NCBI RefSeq assembly: GCF_964340395.1 | Contig: NC_135550.1 | Location: 20,731,676 to 20,795,675, forward strand | Direction: 5' to 3' | From: Glandiceps talaboti | Lineage: Eukaryota; Hemichordata; Enteropneusta; Spengelidae | DNA: 64,000 bases | Shown here: positions 41,263 through 56,900 of the stretch, one piece after another | Layout of the letters: the number at the start of each line of letters is the position of its first letter | How positions within the stretch are numbered: position 1 is the first letter of the stretch | Translations under genes and position numbers: made by a program | Notes under the pieces: model-generated | What the model was told of the DNA's origin: nothing | Databases searched by the model: none | The model's input: only the letters and a program-made list of their open reading frames with translations

Positions 41263-44200
41263 CTATAATACAAAGCAAGGTGACTTGCTAAGGTGTTAAT
41301 AATGTCCCTAATGGTACTGCACAGATACACAGCTGCATTCTTTTATAGCCTGGCCACATGTTAATTTATTTACCAGAACATTATGCTGAATCTTCAGATT
41401 ACCAAAATTTAAGGCACATTTCAATTAAGCAAGCTATTCATAAAGGAAATGATATTTTCACTGCAGGCAGCCTTAAGTTTTGCCTGCCAAATAATCTGTG
41501 ACCTGCTGAATGACGTGTGACCTGTTGCCAAATGAAACAGTATTGAAATGTCTTGTTTTGGTTAGTTAGCTTACAGAGTGTGCCTTTATAAAAGCTAGGA
41601 TATACAAGATACTGAGAAAAATGGGGTGGATGTAGTTTTTTAGTTCTCATGGGGATGAAATCAAAATATATTCCTTATAAATACACATTGAAATTTCTAC
41701 GTCTTTCATGAGATAACAGTGCCTTTGCTTAAAAGTCTTCTGAGAAATATTTGTAAAGTTCACAACCTATAAACAAATAAGTATTTTTTGAAGAAAAGTT
41801 ATATTTTAGAAATTATTATAGAAATTATGCAGCGTCATATAAGTAATATGCATACAATGTACAAACACAAGTTATAAATATAGAATATAAGATATGGAGA
41901 CAACATCGCAAAATACAAATGCAGCGGAAAAAGTGACAAAAAATTTGTAAATTTCAAAATACAGGACCCCAAATGACATGATTTCACAAATAATTAGCAT
42001 GAAAACTAATTGAAATGGACAAAGGAAAGATCCATAGATGGACAACAGGATCCCAGTTTTTTGTTTTGTATAAAGTGAAACATTCCGTACCAGAAACCAA
42101 ATGCTGATTTTTGTAGATGAGGATTTTACATGGATGTGCTTTCAGTTCAGTTATTGTTCACAGTAGCAGCTGACATATCACAGTTCAATGAAGTTCTCTC
42201 TTTTTCACAACATTCATGTATGATATCGTGGTTTATGTAGAAAACAAAATGTGACTGATTTGAAAATTAAAGCTTGCATGCACAAAACAATCAGTCCATA
42301 ACATTTTTTACATGTAACATCATAAAAGGAGACACAGTCTGTGACTTCACGGTCTTTGGTGGTTATTTTGATTTCATGTTTCCTATCGTAAGAATTTTCA
42401 ATTTACTAAATCATGGTGAATTATGTCCAGCAGTAACTGGTACAACTCTCGTCAAGAATGCATATACAATATGAAAATGGTATCATGACATTATTTTGGG
42501 TAGCCATGAATTTGAAACATCACATACTTAAGTTTCCAAGCCCGTTTTGTGCATATCTATCAAATTGTGTCAAGTCAGTTTTGTTTTAAAATAAATTTAC
42601 ATTTTAAATTAGTTTGGTAAGGGTGTACCGTGTTCATGTACTTGTGTTTTGTATACCGACTTAAATTGAAAATTGAACCTTTCATACAAACTATGCCACT
42701 TTACGAGTTTCCATAATATATGCAATATATCAAAACAAACCATGGATTGTTGTGATTTGACAAACTAGCATAAAATGAGTTACTTCAGAATGACATGCCA
42801 CTGTATGATGGTATGTCACATGCTACTAGTGAGAGAATTCATCTTTGCTGAAACCTATGTAAACTATTACCAAAACTCAAAATGAACTTTTTATACTCCG
42901 TTTGCAATGGTTCTGATGCAAACTTTCAATAAACCAGGTAGCAGTTACTAGTACCGGTAGGTCCTATTGACAAAGTCTCAGTCCTGCCTTGCACACTGGT
43001 AAAAAAACCTACAGTTACAGCTGTTTAGAGATAGTTACACTCAGACGCACTATGGCAACCCAACCTTGAACACCTACTGTGTAAAAGCTTAGATAACTTC
43101 ATGTGCGCCTTCATTCTACGATGTGTATTTTGGCTCAAAAGGAAATGCTGACTGGAAATCCTCAACTTTTTTGGATTGGAACGTTGCAAAAACCATAATG
43201 CAACTTGAAAAGATTCTTGTGAAACTTGAAAACAACACTTACTCTAAAGCTACAAATCAAGGTCAAAATTAGAGAGACTGAGATACTGACCTAGACTCGG
43301 GGACAACACTGACCCCAGATCCTTGGACTTAATAAGAATTGGACGGAGATTAAGTACTGCTGCCATATAGCTTGCAATCTAAATGGCATCACTTGGATGG
43401 ATTCATATTTATGGCAAATATTTATGGATGGATCATTATCAAACCAACAAATCATCAAATATTGTGTTTTAAAAGTAAAACCAAAAACCAGCAATTATCA
43501 CAACCGGTATAAATCTTAAAACAAACTGTGTGTGTATTTGGAAGGTTGAAGGATTCTTCTTCTCTTCTTTCACCCTGATTGGTCTGCCATTAAAAGTTCT
43601 AAGCCGACTTTGTTAAAATCTAAAATATAAACTATTGGGACAGCAAGGGAAAGCATCACTGCCATGTCAAAATCAACTCTTTATCTTTTGTTTTTAAACG
43701 AAACTATTACATTTTTTTTTTTTTTACAAGTAAATGATCAATCAAAGAATGACGACAAAACAATAATTTCAAAATGCTCAATAATTAAAAAACAAACAAA
43801 CAGACTTGTGGTATGTTACATGGTGTAGCTTTAAATATTTCGCCAATACAATAGGGCACTGTTGCCTGATCTTTACATATGATGATCACTAACATTATAC
43901 CAACAATTTATATAGCTATATGAAATTTAAAAAAAAAAAAAAAAAATCAAAATTCTTCTTTTTTTTGAAAGCACAATACTGTTGACATCCCCTTTTAAAA
44001 CTCCAGAATGTACATAATATAGTTAATATAAAGGCCTGGAATTAGAATCATTTTATGATACACATATGTTCATCTCCTGTACATAAAATCATTTACTATA
44101 CATGCTATCACTATCGCTGCTCAATCTTACATCTTTGTCAACAGTGTGTTAACCATTAAAAAAAAGAGTATCCAATTTTCAATATTAAATGAAGTATACA

Positions 44201-44335
44201 TTATTTTCCGTGATGGACTTCCTCCACGGATGACAACAACCTGATGGGTTGTAACTACGGGAAGGGTTTGAACACTCCAAAACTAATCAACCGTGGTAGG
44301 ATAACATCACACCACTGGATGTAATTGGAATATCA
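41263..44335. other. No gene recognised; possibly extended TOGARAM1 3' flank
   Basis: AT-rich sequence with poly(T) and poly(A) runs (for example near 43712-43724 and 43929-43946). If the proximal poly(A) signals are not used, part of this may be 3' UTR of the gene to the right. Confidence 0.4.
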
Positions 44336-44341
44336 TTTATT
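44336..44341 (-). terminator. Candidate poly(A) signal for TOGARAM1
   Basis: AATAAA on the minus strand about 385 nt beyond the stop codon. An ATTAAA variant at 44467-44472 is nearer. Confidence 0.35.
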
Positions 44342-44725
44342 TTTACAGAAAATTGAGGCATTATGAAAGGCCGGACTTGGTGAAGTGTCGACAGTTTTCT
44401 TTTTCCTTTCTGTACAGTGGAAAAATAACTATCAAAAAAGTTTTCAACACTAAAACTGAACAGCCATTTAATACTACATTGATAAAATAAACATATTTTT
44501 TTTTTTTTATATCTAGGTCTCTTAGAGAAAAGACAAAAAAAACGCACACAAAATATATCACTTTTACATAGTCCAGTAAATTTGACCATCAACATAATTG
44601 TTCATTTCCCAAGCTGCAAAATTGAGAAGTAAAACGTCTAACATATCTACCTGTAACTAAAAAAGCCTTCTTTTTTGGGAGGTTGCTTTTCTTCTTTATA
44701 TTGAAAAGTGTATTTCTTTTTCTGG

Positions 44726-44979
44726 CTAGGGACTTTCTAACATATCTTGAAGAGTTTTCAAATTCCTAGGCGTAAGATTGGATTGTGCTACATCTATCAT
44801 AGATTGTCCCATTATGGCATACAGACTGTTAGCCAAGTTTGCAGTTGCAGTCCGCAGATTGCCAGTTCCGCCAGGCACAGCACCGCTACCCGTCGTATTG
44901 CTCAACAAATGCCACAATACAGGTAAGACATACCGCGTCACTGATTGCTGCTTTCGACTATACACTTTAGAACTCAAAT
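44726..44979 (-). CDS. TOGARAM1: TOGARAM1 last exon, end of TOG4
   Basis: Acceptor TTATTTGCAG. Reads LSSKVYSRKQQSVTRYVLPV, LWHLLSNTTGSG, GGTGNLRTATANLANSLYAI and ends LQDMLESP with a TAG stop. It matches the conserved C-terminus of the family. Confidence 0.94.
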
Positions 44980-47900
44980 CTGCAAATAAATAAATTAACA
45001 AAAGAATAAATTTGATGCCCCATACACACTGAGGCATCAGGTGAACATTGCCCTCTACAGACAATGCTTAGTTTGCTGGGTCAAAGGTCAACAAATTTCA
45101 GTCTTTAGATGAAATGCATATTACATATTCTGCAATATTTGATAAGTAGTTTCAGTTACCCAGACTCTGGGGCTTTAAGTTCTTTCTGCCTGTAAGTCAG
45201 AGCCCCCAGTGGTCAGTCAAGACAACTAAGGTGAGACCTATGCTTTCAGCTTAATATCTCTGTTACCAAATACATTTTAGATTATGCATAGTATTCTTTA
45301 GTGGAGTCTTAAATTACTGATTGGTTTGCTTGGCTGTAATATAAGAAAACCGTGTTCCTCTGTTTCATCCTCGGTTTCCTTGCATACTAAATAATTTAAT
45401 TCATTAGGCCACAAAAAAAAAAAAGAATTGTTTCTGGTTAGCACACGCATCACTTAAATGCTCTTGTGTCAGTCTTTTTTGGGGGTGTTTGTCCAGCCCA
45501 TGCAGTCTGCAGATTGGGGGGGGGGGGGGGGGGGGGGAGAGGCACAAGAACAACCCTCCCTACTTCGGTGAAGACAACTGCAGAGCAAATCATGAACAAG
45601 CAAATGACATCTGCCCTACATACACACTTGCTCTAAAGTACTAAATAAAAAAAAGTAGTAAGTTGCTATAAAAAAATAGTAGATTGAGTGACAGGTTTGT
45701 TGAGAATTAAAAAAAAAAATTTGTGTCATCGCACCACTTTAGACAAAATGTCCTGACAAGAAGCAATTCTTTTTTTGGGGGGCCTTACAGACACAATAAT
45801 ATTGCTTTTTATTTAGCATCAGTGTTGAAAGCTTAATAAAAAAATTAATATTTACTGACACAAAATATCTACATCTTGATCAAATATGCTACAGTGATTA
45901 ATTATTCTTTCACTATACTTTTGAATTAATGAGTTGTGAGATGTACTTGACAATTCCAATTTCACCATTTCCATTCTTTGTACTCCTATAAATTATTCAA
46001 ACAATCTCAATAGACACACCATAGCCGACTGATTTCAGAGAAGAAACATATCTGCTGGAGTTGAATGATTTCAGGAAAGAAGCATATCTGTTGAAGCTGG
46101 AATGTAATGTATCTACCTCTGTTGAAGCTGAATGACTTCAAAAAATGAAACATATCTACAGAAGCAATGAAATGAAATACTTACAAGCTAATTTTTCTAT
46201 CATATCTGGCTTGACCCTTGCATTACCAAACTGAGCCAGATTGGCGAACGGTTGGAGTAAAAGGGAATTCTCTGTAAGAAAAACAACAATATCAGTATAA
46301 ATACACAGGATGTGTGACGTGACACAAGATTGAAGTGAGAGTCTCTAGCCATAATTCTACACTTGATTCACTATATTACATGATGTAGACAGCCCAAGTC
46401 TGTGATATGACTCCACTATGACTTCAGACTTGCTACAATTTTTCAACTTAAGCTAACTGGGACTACTTACCCATGTGTTCCATAAGTGAGTCAAGTACCT
46501 CTGACGTAGTTTGGTGAATCTGTGCGTTTTTGGACGCTAGATTGGTTCCAAGGACTGGTACCACAGTATTGATTACGGCACCCAAATATTCACGTAATCT
46601 TGGCACAAGGTGTAGCATTGTATTCAATGCTGTTAAATTCACTTTACTATTGGAATCAGATAAGCGAGGTGTGAAGTCGTCAAAGATCTGTGCAGAATAA
46701 ACAAGAACACATTTACATTACCCTCTTGCGATCTTCTCTATGATCAGTGCTAGATAAGACAAGTATAACACAGATTTGTACACATACAAACTTAAAACAA
46801 TGCTATAATATTTCCCATAATGTATGCATTGTCTATCACCATGGAGAGACTCTAGAAATGTTGCCATAGCCAGTTGAACAGTATACTTGGTGAAAATTAA
46901 ATACAAGAGGCAAGGATATTGTATATATACATGATCTAAGAGTGCAACAAACAGCCACAGTACTTCTTTACGGTCTTTGACAAAAAGCACACAACTTACC
47001 TTGACGATATTTGATGCTATAAGTTCTACATTTGTATCTGATAAATCCTGTAAATCTTGTGTAGCTCTAAGTCTATCTCTCCAATCACTGGCTGATAATG
47101 CTGCACGTAATTCTTTCACTTGTTCCATACTTGCCTCGTCCATCCGAGGTGACCTCCGAACTTTCCTAGTTGACCCAGGTGGGGTCAGTCCATTGACATC
47201 ACTATCAAAACAGACAAGTATGGTTAATTTTACTAAATCTACTACCATAGTAAATCTGTAAATTCTATGTTGTGAAATCTACAGCACGTGTATACAAAAC
47301 AATTTCCAACCAGTTTTGTACCTCTGTGGTATTCTTCATTGAGTGTGATTCATATTTTAACATAACCACTGTAACATAACATTATGAAATATATTACAGT
47401 TAAGTCTATACTATCAACTTTGCCAGTTATTAATGAACTGTGGAATATTTTAGTGCCAGGATTATCATTCCCCCCCCCCCCTTTTTTTTTTGCTGAAAAC
47501 AGAATCTAGAGGTTCACTGTATTTCTATTTCCCTGATACAAAATATTTTCATAGAAAAGCCAGTATACAAAATGTAGTATTTCTGTCTCGTAGTTTAAAA
47601 TGTACATAACACTTCTGGGGAAAAACAAAATCAAATCAATTATCTCAGAATGCCACTTTTGCTGTATAAACCCACTGCTATGAGTCATTTGAATAAAATC
47701 TGGAGATGGTTGTAGTTGTATCAATATGTATACTGAACTGAATTATGACAGGTTTGGACATGTACATTTGATTTTGAAAGAACTGAAAAGTCAAGAATTG
47801 ACTACATTTGGGGCTACATAATAAGCTGTGTTCATGTTTCAGATAACCACACATACAAATATGATTATAAGTCAGTTTTGGTATAATAGCAAAGTATAGA

Positions 47901-50900
47901 CATTGTATAGAAATAGACTCAGGTTACAATATTTGATCAATGATTGGTATTCCATGTTTGTGAGTAACATGGTAAACTCACTCACCTGCTGGCTGATTTC
48001 GTTTTTTCTCTTGACCCTGAATTTGACCTTGAACCTGAGCCACTACTTGCATTGCTTCGCCTAGCCCTAGCTGAGGGTGTATCTGATGGCATTTCACCAA
48101 GACCCTAAACACAGAGAGAACAAGGAAGTAACATGCACAAAGTTATTTTTGATCAATAACTGGATAATCACGAAGCACACACTTTAATATCTACTTTGAA
48201 CAGGAACTTCCTTACAATACAGGTAAGAGCATTTTCAACTTGGTTCAGAATGTGTTCAGACTCCCTAGCAAGATCAAAACAGGAACTTTCATAACATACA
48301 GGTGTGCTCATTGTAAGTTTGATTCAGGGGGAACACATTTATACTAAGACTCCCTAGCATGATCAGATTATGCCAAGACTCCCTAGCATGATCAGATTAA
48401 CTATAATGTTACAATGCCTACTAATACATATATTGATCATCTCATTGAATAACCCAAGTACTACAGTATTAGCTATAAGAACATAAAATGTGTGCCTATA
48501 AAGTATAAATACTACAATATTGGACACATTAATGCAGACAATGTTTAAATCACTTACATCTTGTCTCAGTCTCTCAATGATATCTTTGAGTGGCCTCAGA
48601 TCCTTTTGTGATACGTATTTGGTTAGTAATTTTTCAAAGTCTTCATGGTTCATGAGTTGATACATGATCTTCCTGCCATAATACCTGGATAGATAATAGT
48701 ACATTTTATCAATAAAAGTTAACTCAGAATATAAACAAAAATGTTCCAGTCAAATATAGAATCTAAAACAAGACAAGATAATACATTTTTATAAGTAAAC
48801 ATTACTCTCATCTAAAATGAACAAACATATTCTCCTCAAATATAGAATCTACGTAAACGCTTTTAACACATTAACTTGTTTACAATAAATTGTTATTAAA
48901 CATCTACGGATTTAAATGGTAGTTTATATTTTTTTTTCAATTCCAACAAAAACCATGAAAATGAACAGAAAATGAACAATTCACAAAAATATGAAGAAAA
49001 AAAATTGTTACAAATACATTTCAATACACGTGTACACTGAACTAGTCTTACACTTCACATAATATGGAAATCATAGCAATCACAAATTACTGGAGATCTG
49101 TACTTCCATTACTAAATTCTCATCAATTATGTAAATCATAGTAACCACAAATTACTGGAGATATGTACTTCCATTACTAAATTCTCATCAATTACGTAAT
49201 TTCAATATTAAACGGACACCTACCTTGTTTCTGGATTTGGATCAAGACAAAAAGCAACCGCAGTAGGTACAATTTTATCTGTGATATCTTTGATGCCACT
49301 GAGTAGTCGTCCTGGTCCCATTTTGGATACAATGTCAACCAAGAACTGAGCACATGTTTTCCGTACTGCTACATTGCGATGACTGCAAGAACATTCAATG
49401 GAAAATTTCATCTTCAACATGCGCAATTTTTTAAACTTATATTAAATTTAAACATCACTACTGACAATTTGACTGAGCTCTCAGTGTAAATGTTACCCTC
49501 AATACATCTGTATTATATCAGCTCTTTTCCACAAATATTATATTTCCACTCTTGTAACCACTTTGAATGTGTCATTAATGAATTGTTCGTTCAAGATAAA
49601 GTACTCAGGTTAAGTAGTTATTACTGCAACTGTTTTCGCTCTCAGAATTTTTGTTCTTATTTCTGACTATTGTTTTTATTTGCTGCAGCAAACCAGGTTG
49701 CCTAGAGAACATATCCTATCAGCACCCTCCAAATAAACAATTTGTTGACAAACAAAGTCAGTCTATTTACATACACTCACACATCTACATATGTGACACC
49801 CACACACTCATCTACACTAACATCAAACATGAGAAAAAGAAATAAAAATTCCAAACATGAGAGAGAGAGAGATGCAAAAATTATTCAGGTATCGAAATCA
49901 GGAGGTACTTTTTGACAGTTTTATTCATACAAATAGCTTACTGCCTTGTTTATGAAATAAAAGTAATTGTCACTATGTAAGTAAATAGAATCGATTGAAT
50001 GGAGTTCCCAGTACAGTAGCACTATATCTGAATCTCACAAACGTTCAACTACCCCTTTACCCCATTCTACATTACAGTCCAATTACCACAAAATAGTAAA
50101 TTGTACATCAATCAAAAACCATTATGATATTACAGCTGCACTGGAACTAAGTACTGTGACCAGAACAGAGCTGACCACCAGCCTACAGTACGTACTATAG
50201 AGAAGCAGACAATGCCAGGTCAAAGGTTACCTGTACTGTTAACTTCATATTTTGTTTACTGGTATGGTAACAGTGTCACTTATGTGCACTTGTATTGTTT
50301 AACTGTCTGCCTGAGTGGACACAACTCTTTTAAAGGTTCAATTAGATCTTTAGTCACAAAAGGGGCATGCCAAAATGCAATTTATTTTTACCAGTACAAG
50401 AAGAACTATAGGTTTCATGTCACCAATGGGGCAGGCAGGTCAGAATTAGTTGTTTTTATACCAATTATGCTACTAAACCCATTGCAAACTTCATGCCACA
50501 AATATGGGGGGGGGGGGGGGGGGGGGGGGTGTACGAATATTTTTTTTGGTACAAAGGAAGCAAGCGATGATCATTTTGAGCAGTACTGCAACGTGCATGG
50601 GTCAAACACATAACTAATTCAAATTCTCAATTGATTCAATCTACTTGCACAGGAGTTGTTAGTTTGCATCTGAAAATCAATCATGAATTTGAACTTGAAG
50701 ATTATAAGAAGAATATGTTACATCATAGGCATACATGTAAAATCAAAATCAAAATACTGAGTGTGGTATAACAGATACACTCACTATTTCTCTACAACTT
50801 ACATTCACATTCTGAGTGTTTCCCCATTCAAGTATTTCTAAGCTAACAGAGGTCAGGAAGAAAAAGGTCAGACATTACAAAAGTGGAAGGGTGGGGCATT

Positions 50901-53900
50901 AACAATAGAGTGAAACATCTCCAGAGATCTTGGTTGTTTACTAACTGACAACTAAATATCTAGATACTCACCCTCCTCCTCCTGCAATAAGTGCCACTAA
51001 TGCTCTCTGTGGTGTAACACACGATACCATGGCAACTAATGACTTGTCTACGTCTTCCCTGATAAAGCCATTACTTTCTCCTGCTTTTTGTAATAATCCT
51101 TTGCATAGTTGGTCCAAGTCCTGTACACAAAAGTTAGATTTACTTAGAATATCTGTATTACTTCCTTGTGGGAGGGGGGGGGGACCACCTTGTGTGTGTG
51201 AGTGGGTACAACTGAACAAATTTCATGACAAGAGTGAACTAATATTAGACCAGACCGCAGGTGGTTCTATTTCTATTGCATATCTTTACCATTAGTTGTT
51301 TACTTCCACTTATCAATAACTTCCACTAACTGTCCACACAGAATACAATTTGTATGGCCTGTAAGAGTGCTATCAATAGCGCTGGTGAATGTACGGTACA
51401 TTGCACTTTCTTTGTAAGTCATTGATTCTACAATATGGAGATGCCATTCATGCCATTTTAAGTTAACATTTGGAAATCTACCAAAAGAACGGACCTCTTT
51501 TGTGATAATGAAGACATGGCAGGCTTTGAATTTGTAGAATGAAGTTTAACATCCACGTTATAAAAAAAAAGTTTCGAATTTAATTTCAAATCTCCATACA
51601 TTGAAAAGTTAAACAAGACAAGATAATGTTATCGGCGAGAATGAAGATTTTTGGAAATCCTTACAAAATAAATTTACCAAGCTAAACTTATATGCAATGT
51701 TAAATTTCTACCATCATCTATTTGTTATGCTTTGTGATCAACAAATATAAATTATTCATACTTCACACAAGTTCAGTGACCTTAAAGATTCAGTCACGCA
51801 GTAATATTTGTGGATACAGAAAAATGAAAGTAAATAAAAATGAATGGTCATAAATTATTTGAATGAAATCTAATAAAATACCATCTGCTGTTTCCACAAA
51901 AATAATTAATTCCATCACAGTTCCTGTCCACACAGATGGTCATGATACATGGATACACATGAAATTTAACATGCAAGCCTACCATACAGAAACACTTTTT
52001 ACTGAGTAGCTCTTAACATTCACTCACTCATAAAAAAAGCAGGGTTCAGCCAAGATTGACAGTTGCCCTGGGCACTCATCAATATTCGTACTAATTTGCA
52101 TATTTAATATTCATGAACTAAATTAATGATACAATCGAAGTACATGACCTAACAAACCAGTAGTAAACATGGCCAATGCAATATTAGCACCAGTAAGAAA
52201 ATCATATCTCTCAACTCAATATTGTTCTTTTCTCAAAGATATTTTTAGCGTTCATTATCTTTTAAGTCACTCAGCCAGCATGTTTAGGCTGAAAATATCA
52301 GCCTATAGGTGACAATGATGAAAACAAAAGGTCAAAAAATACATTGAAGTAACTGGTGGTTGGCATCCTTTGAGTTGTGGTCACTAGCTTGGAGTACTGC
52401 ACATTCCCATCAGTACTGACATGTATCAACAGAACCCCAACAAAAGATCTAAGGTGAGATTCAAGGTCTTTACCAGTGGCACCTTGGTAGGTTATACACA
52501 CATAAATCATCTGGGTAGTTCAATGTCAACAACACAGTTAATTCACCACACTTCCGACACATTACAATGTCAGCCAAGCACGACAACAGTGAGATATCAA
52601 TATACAGTAAGAGTGCTGCTACATAATCTTACCTTGTCCATGCTAAACTTGAGTTGGTTGAACATTTCAGCCACTACGCATATTGCTAATCTAGAGACCG
52701 ATGAACGCAGATTTTTCATTTCGGCTAATACTGCAACGACGACAGTGTGTAATTGTAAACACAATGTATCTGGATGGAATACTGTTAATCTTTTAATGTA
52801 ATTCAAGCCATCGATTTTCACTTCCCTGAAAAAGATCAAAAATCAAAAATCAAAAAAAAAATTGACACATTGGTACAGTGATGTATGTGATGTGTTTATT
52901 TCAGTGCATGACTACACAGACATGTCAAGTAGTAAATCAACATATCAGTATACATGTTACTAAACAACAAAGTACACACACTTAACTCAAAACTACACAA
53001 CCAAACTTTGAACCCTCAGGTGAAACAACTGTTATTTTGGTGTCTGAACTTTGTCTGCTATGGAGTCAATTAAATAGTGACGTCACCCCCTGTAGTATAA
53101 TATGAAAAATGTACACGTAAACAGAGTATGATTTGAAGGGTACAACTTACCAGTCCTCGTTCTGTAAAAATCGTAGTGCATCCCGTAGAGCTGCGTCTGG
53201 ATTACCAAATGGTTTCAACTCTTCGCTGTCGCCATCAGCCTCTTGCAAAGATTGGCTTCGATTCAATGACGTGTTGGCCTTGGTTGGTGAACTATCACTG
53301 ACAGAACTAGGCCTGGATGTAACAGGAGAAGTAGACGTTTTAGAAGACAAAGATGATGTCGAGAACCCCATTGTTGACGAGTGTTCATGGTCCTACTGGC
53401 AGTAACCAACTACATAAATTAATGCTTAACAACAGGTGACAAATAAAAAACAGGTGACCTCAATTTTGGATTGACCTAAATGAATCGCTTTGTTTGTGCA
53501 ATCCACAGATTCCAATTCATCACTGTTACATTTCATGCCACTACGTATCAACAATATGAACACAACGCAGTCACTTAAACATTGCACTACTACTCTATAT
53601 TCAGTCAGTGACACACTATAATGTTTCTGAAATCAACATGTACGGATCAACTTACGATTTGGTGATTTTTTTCTTTGGTGTTGTAGCTACAGGCGGTTTA
53701 CCAATCACTGCTTTAGACTTTGTTGGGGTATTAGAGGAACCCGATCCTGATACTGTTAGTGCTGGAAATGAAAGGAAAATACAGCATTTAACAATACCGG
53801 TCAAGTGTTGCTATCATTCTGAACTCTCCAACATAACAGTAGACACTAAATATTTACTCTTGGTGTACACACAACTCCATTTTACTAGCAACACACTATT

Positions 53901-56900
53901 TGAGTCTTTTAATTTAACATCATTGGATGGTTGTTTGATTTATTTTCCAACTGGTCACTCTTTGGAGGTGGGTGGGCAAAAGTTATTAAGTTTGTACGTT
54001 TTCTGAATGCCAATTTTACAAAGTAGAAGTGACTATATAAACTAGTGTCATCTCAATGGATATATACAAACACTTCAAATTGAACGATTGTACATGGAAT
54101 ACACTAAATTGACACTCACTGTCAAAACGTATATCATCTGTAATTGGCTCTATTTGTTTGAGTTTTTCAAGCCGGAGTTCTCTGGCTTTCTCTCGTTCTT
54201 TTTCTTGTTGTTTGTACCAGATTTCCTGTTCTTTTGCCCGCTTTTCTTTCTCAGCTTGTTTTTCGGCTTTCTTCTGTTCCATTTCCATCTGTTTCTTGGC
54301 CATTTTGTCCTTTGTTGATTTGGAAATAGATATGTTGGAGAGCTCCTGTACAGAAAATATATTACAAATTTTCATGAAACATATAAAATACAATACATTT
54401 TTTTTCTACAATGTTATGAAGAGATCAAATTTTCAGTTGGTTCAGGGCAAATTGTTTTGATGCGGAAGACTGATAAATGTATCTGAAAGGCAACAATTTC
54501 AGTTTAGAAAGTGAGCAGTATCGCCTTTTGTTCAAGTTTTACTGCAAGGGTCACCAACAGACATCTTACCTCATCTGAGCTGTCATTCTCTTCCTGACTG
54601 TTTTGTTTCACGCCACGACCATAAACACCATAAACACCTTTTGGCGATTTATACTGTCCACCATCAGCGTCTCTGCGATCTTTAGATTTCTTGTTTTTGT
54701 CACTGCTGTATTCATGAGTTGGAGGAGCGTAGCTGGTGCCGAACATACCTAGAGAAGTATATGATGAACAAATGTGTGATAAATCCCCTTGACTTAAAAT
54801 AAATATATCCATGAATTTTACAAGTCTGGCTTTCTTTATCTTAATGTTGAACTCGTTGTGAGTTGTCATGTCGACGTGTCTAGTTCACGGTGCCAAATCA
54901 TGCCCTTACTTGGTAATCCCTAATAGGACTTGAGGAATATTGCAATCTTATAAACAGGTCAATATACACTTAGGCTATCTTTTTCATATCTTTTATCCCA
55001 TATCACATGTGCAATAGCAAAACATCAGATCCACTTCTGGCTAGGATTAGACACTTTGAAAGCACTGAGTTAATCCCCTAGCCCTACCTATTAAATATCA
55101 ACAATCATTTCTGTTTCACTGTAATTACTAACAAAATGGGTCTCACTCCCAAATAAATATTCTCTGATGTAAGTTAGGTAATTTTGTCAGATGGAAATGC
55201 TGCATCTAGTTTTATATTTACCTTTGCCAACCACACCCACTTCTTCACTGAAATCGTCGTTATCTACAGCTCCAGGGTGGCTTAGTGACGCCATGGTGAG
55301 TGGCGATACCACATTGCCTATAACAAATATTGAACACAATGCACTCAGCACAGAAAGGGACAAATTGCAGCAAAAATTTCATGCCTCAACATAACAGGAC
55401 AAATAGATGATTACTTATACTATTACATTACATCAATCAAGCTGGCTGGTTTTTAATTTCACTTTCATAGGATATTACATATAGAACACAGACAGGAAAC
55501 ACTGGCTTTTGAGAAGAAACTTATCAATATTCATTGCACAGATACGACGAAGTAGAAGTTATCAAATTAATTGGACACAGAGGATTCGAAATAAATTATT
55601 TCTTTAATGAGATAATTTTACTTTCTTTTTAACAGCTACACTCATTTTGAAATCGTTACAACTCTGCTCTCAGTCTGCATGACGTAGTGAGGAACATGTA
55701 TAGAAAAATTTTGCAAATGGTCAAGTGTCCTTGAACGAACTGTAGCACAGCATGCCTGGCAATATTGTACGATAATTTTTCTTGGATCTTTTGTAAAACG
55801 TCTATTATACTTTTCTTAGTAATTCAATTTGTTTGATAAATCAATAGAAACTAGTATATTGATGGAAATGACAATAACAAAAAAAATATTAAAGTGAAAT
55901 TGATTATACAGTTTATTTTGTGATAACTTTAACTCCACTCAAATAAATATCAAGATAATATGCAACAGATTTAAATAAAATGTTATCGATGTTGTGTATG
56001 ATTTTGTATATTCCACTGTTTTTCAACCCATATTTTCTTGTGTTGCTGTGCCAATAAAAATGTGCCCAGAAATATAACTACCTTTTGTTTGCCTTCTACG
56101 TTCCCTTGCATTGGACCTAGCATGTGTAGGTATTGGTGGTGAATCTGTACGTTGTTGATGCAGTGAGGATGATGACGATGTGTGACTGGCGTGATTGCTG
56201 TCTTGTTTACCATACCCCTGACCTACAACGCTGACATCAGACTTGATTTTATCCCGGAATGTCACACCACCAGTTGGACTAAACTCAAACGGATTGGGTT
56301 CTAGTTCCTTAGAAGTATCAGGACTTTCCTTCTCACTACCCGATGTCCTAGCTACCCTTGGTTTATTACTGAAAGGCGAGTCACTTGCCTTTTTCCTGAA
56401 AAGCAGAATTCAGACAATGAGTGCTGGCTTAGAATCTTTGACCAATGGTAAATTTACTATTTCCTGTACTAGCCAGACATAAAGTAAAATTGTCATGACT
56501 ACTATGTATGTTTATACACAACACCTGGCTAAAACATTTCAAGTAATACAACTTATATGACAATCATATGGCAACAAAGTGACCACAAAATAACTATTTA
56601 CATTGCAAAACTGCAGAATTTTTGGGAGAATTGATAGTTATAAATTGATATAGCATACCTATACTGAGATGTAGACACTACTTGCGATAGGAAAACTACT
56701 AATCATTTGATGCATTATTCATTCCTACTCAAGTTGACAATTTATAATATGTTTTGCCGATTAAATATCATTATGAATATAAAAAAATTCAATGAGAATT
56801 TAATAATTCATACATGGCGCAGTATGTTTCTATCAATCATATGATCTCATCATAAATTATGGCAAATCACATTCATTTTTCACTATAAATTTTTTTTTTT

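Noticed and set aside
46718-47248. 176-codon minus frame beginning MVVDLVKLT
   Set aside because: Only 47000-47201 is coding (exon q); the start lies before the acceptor and the tail is intron.
53608-54460. Plus-strand open frames of 76-132 codons over 53608-54460
   Set aside because: They are antisense shadows of TOGARAM1 exons i and j, whose minus-strand splice sites and phase fit.
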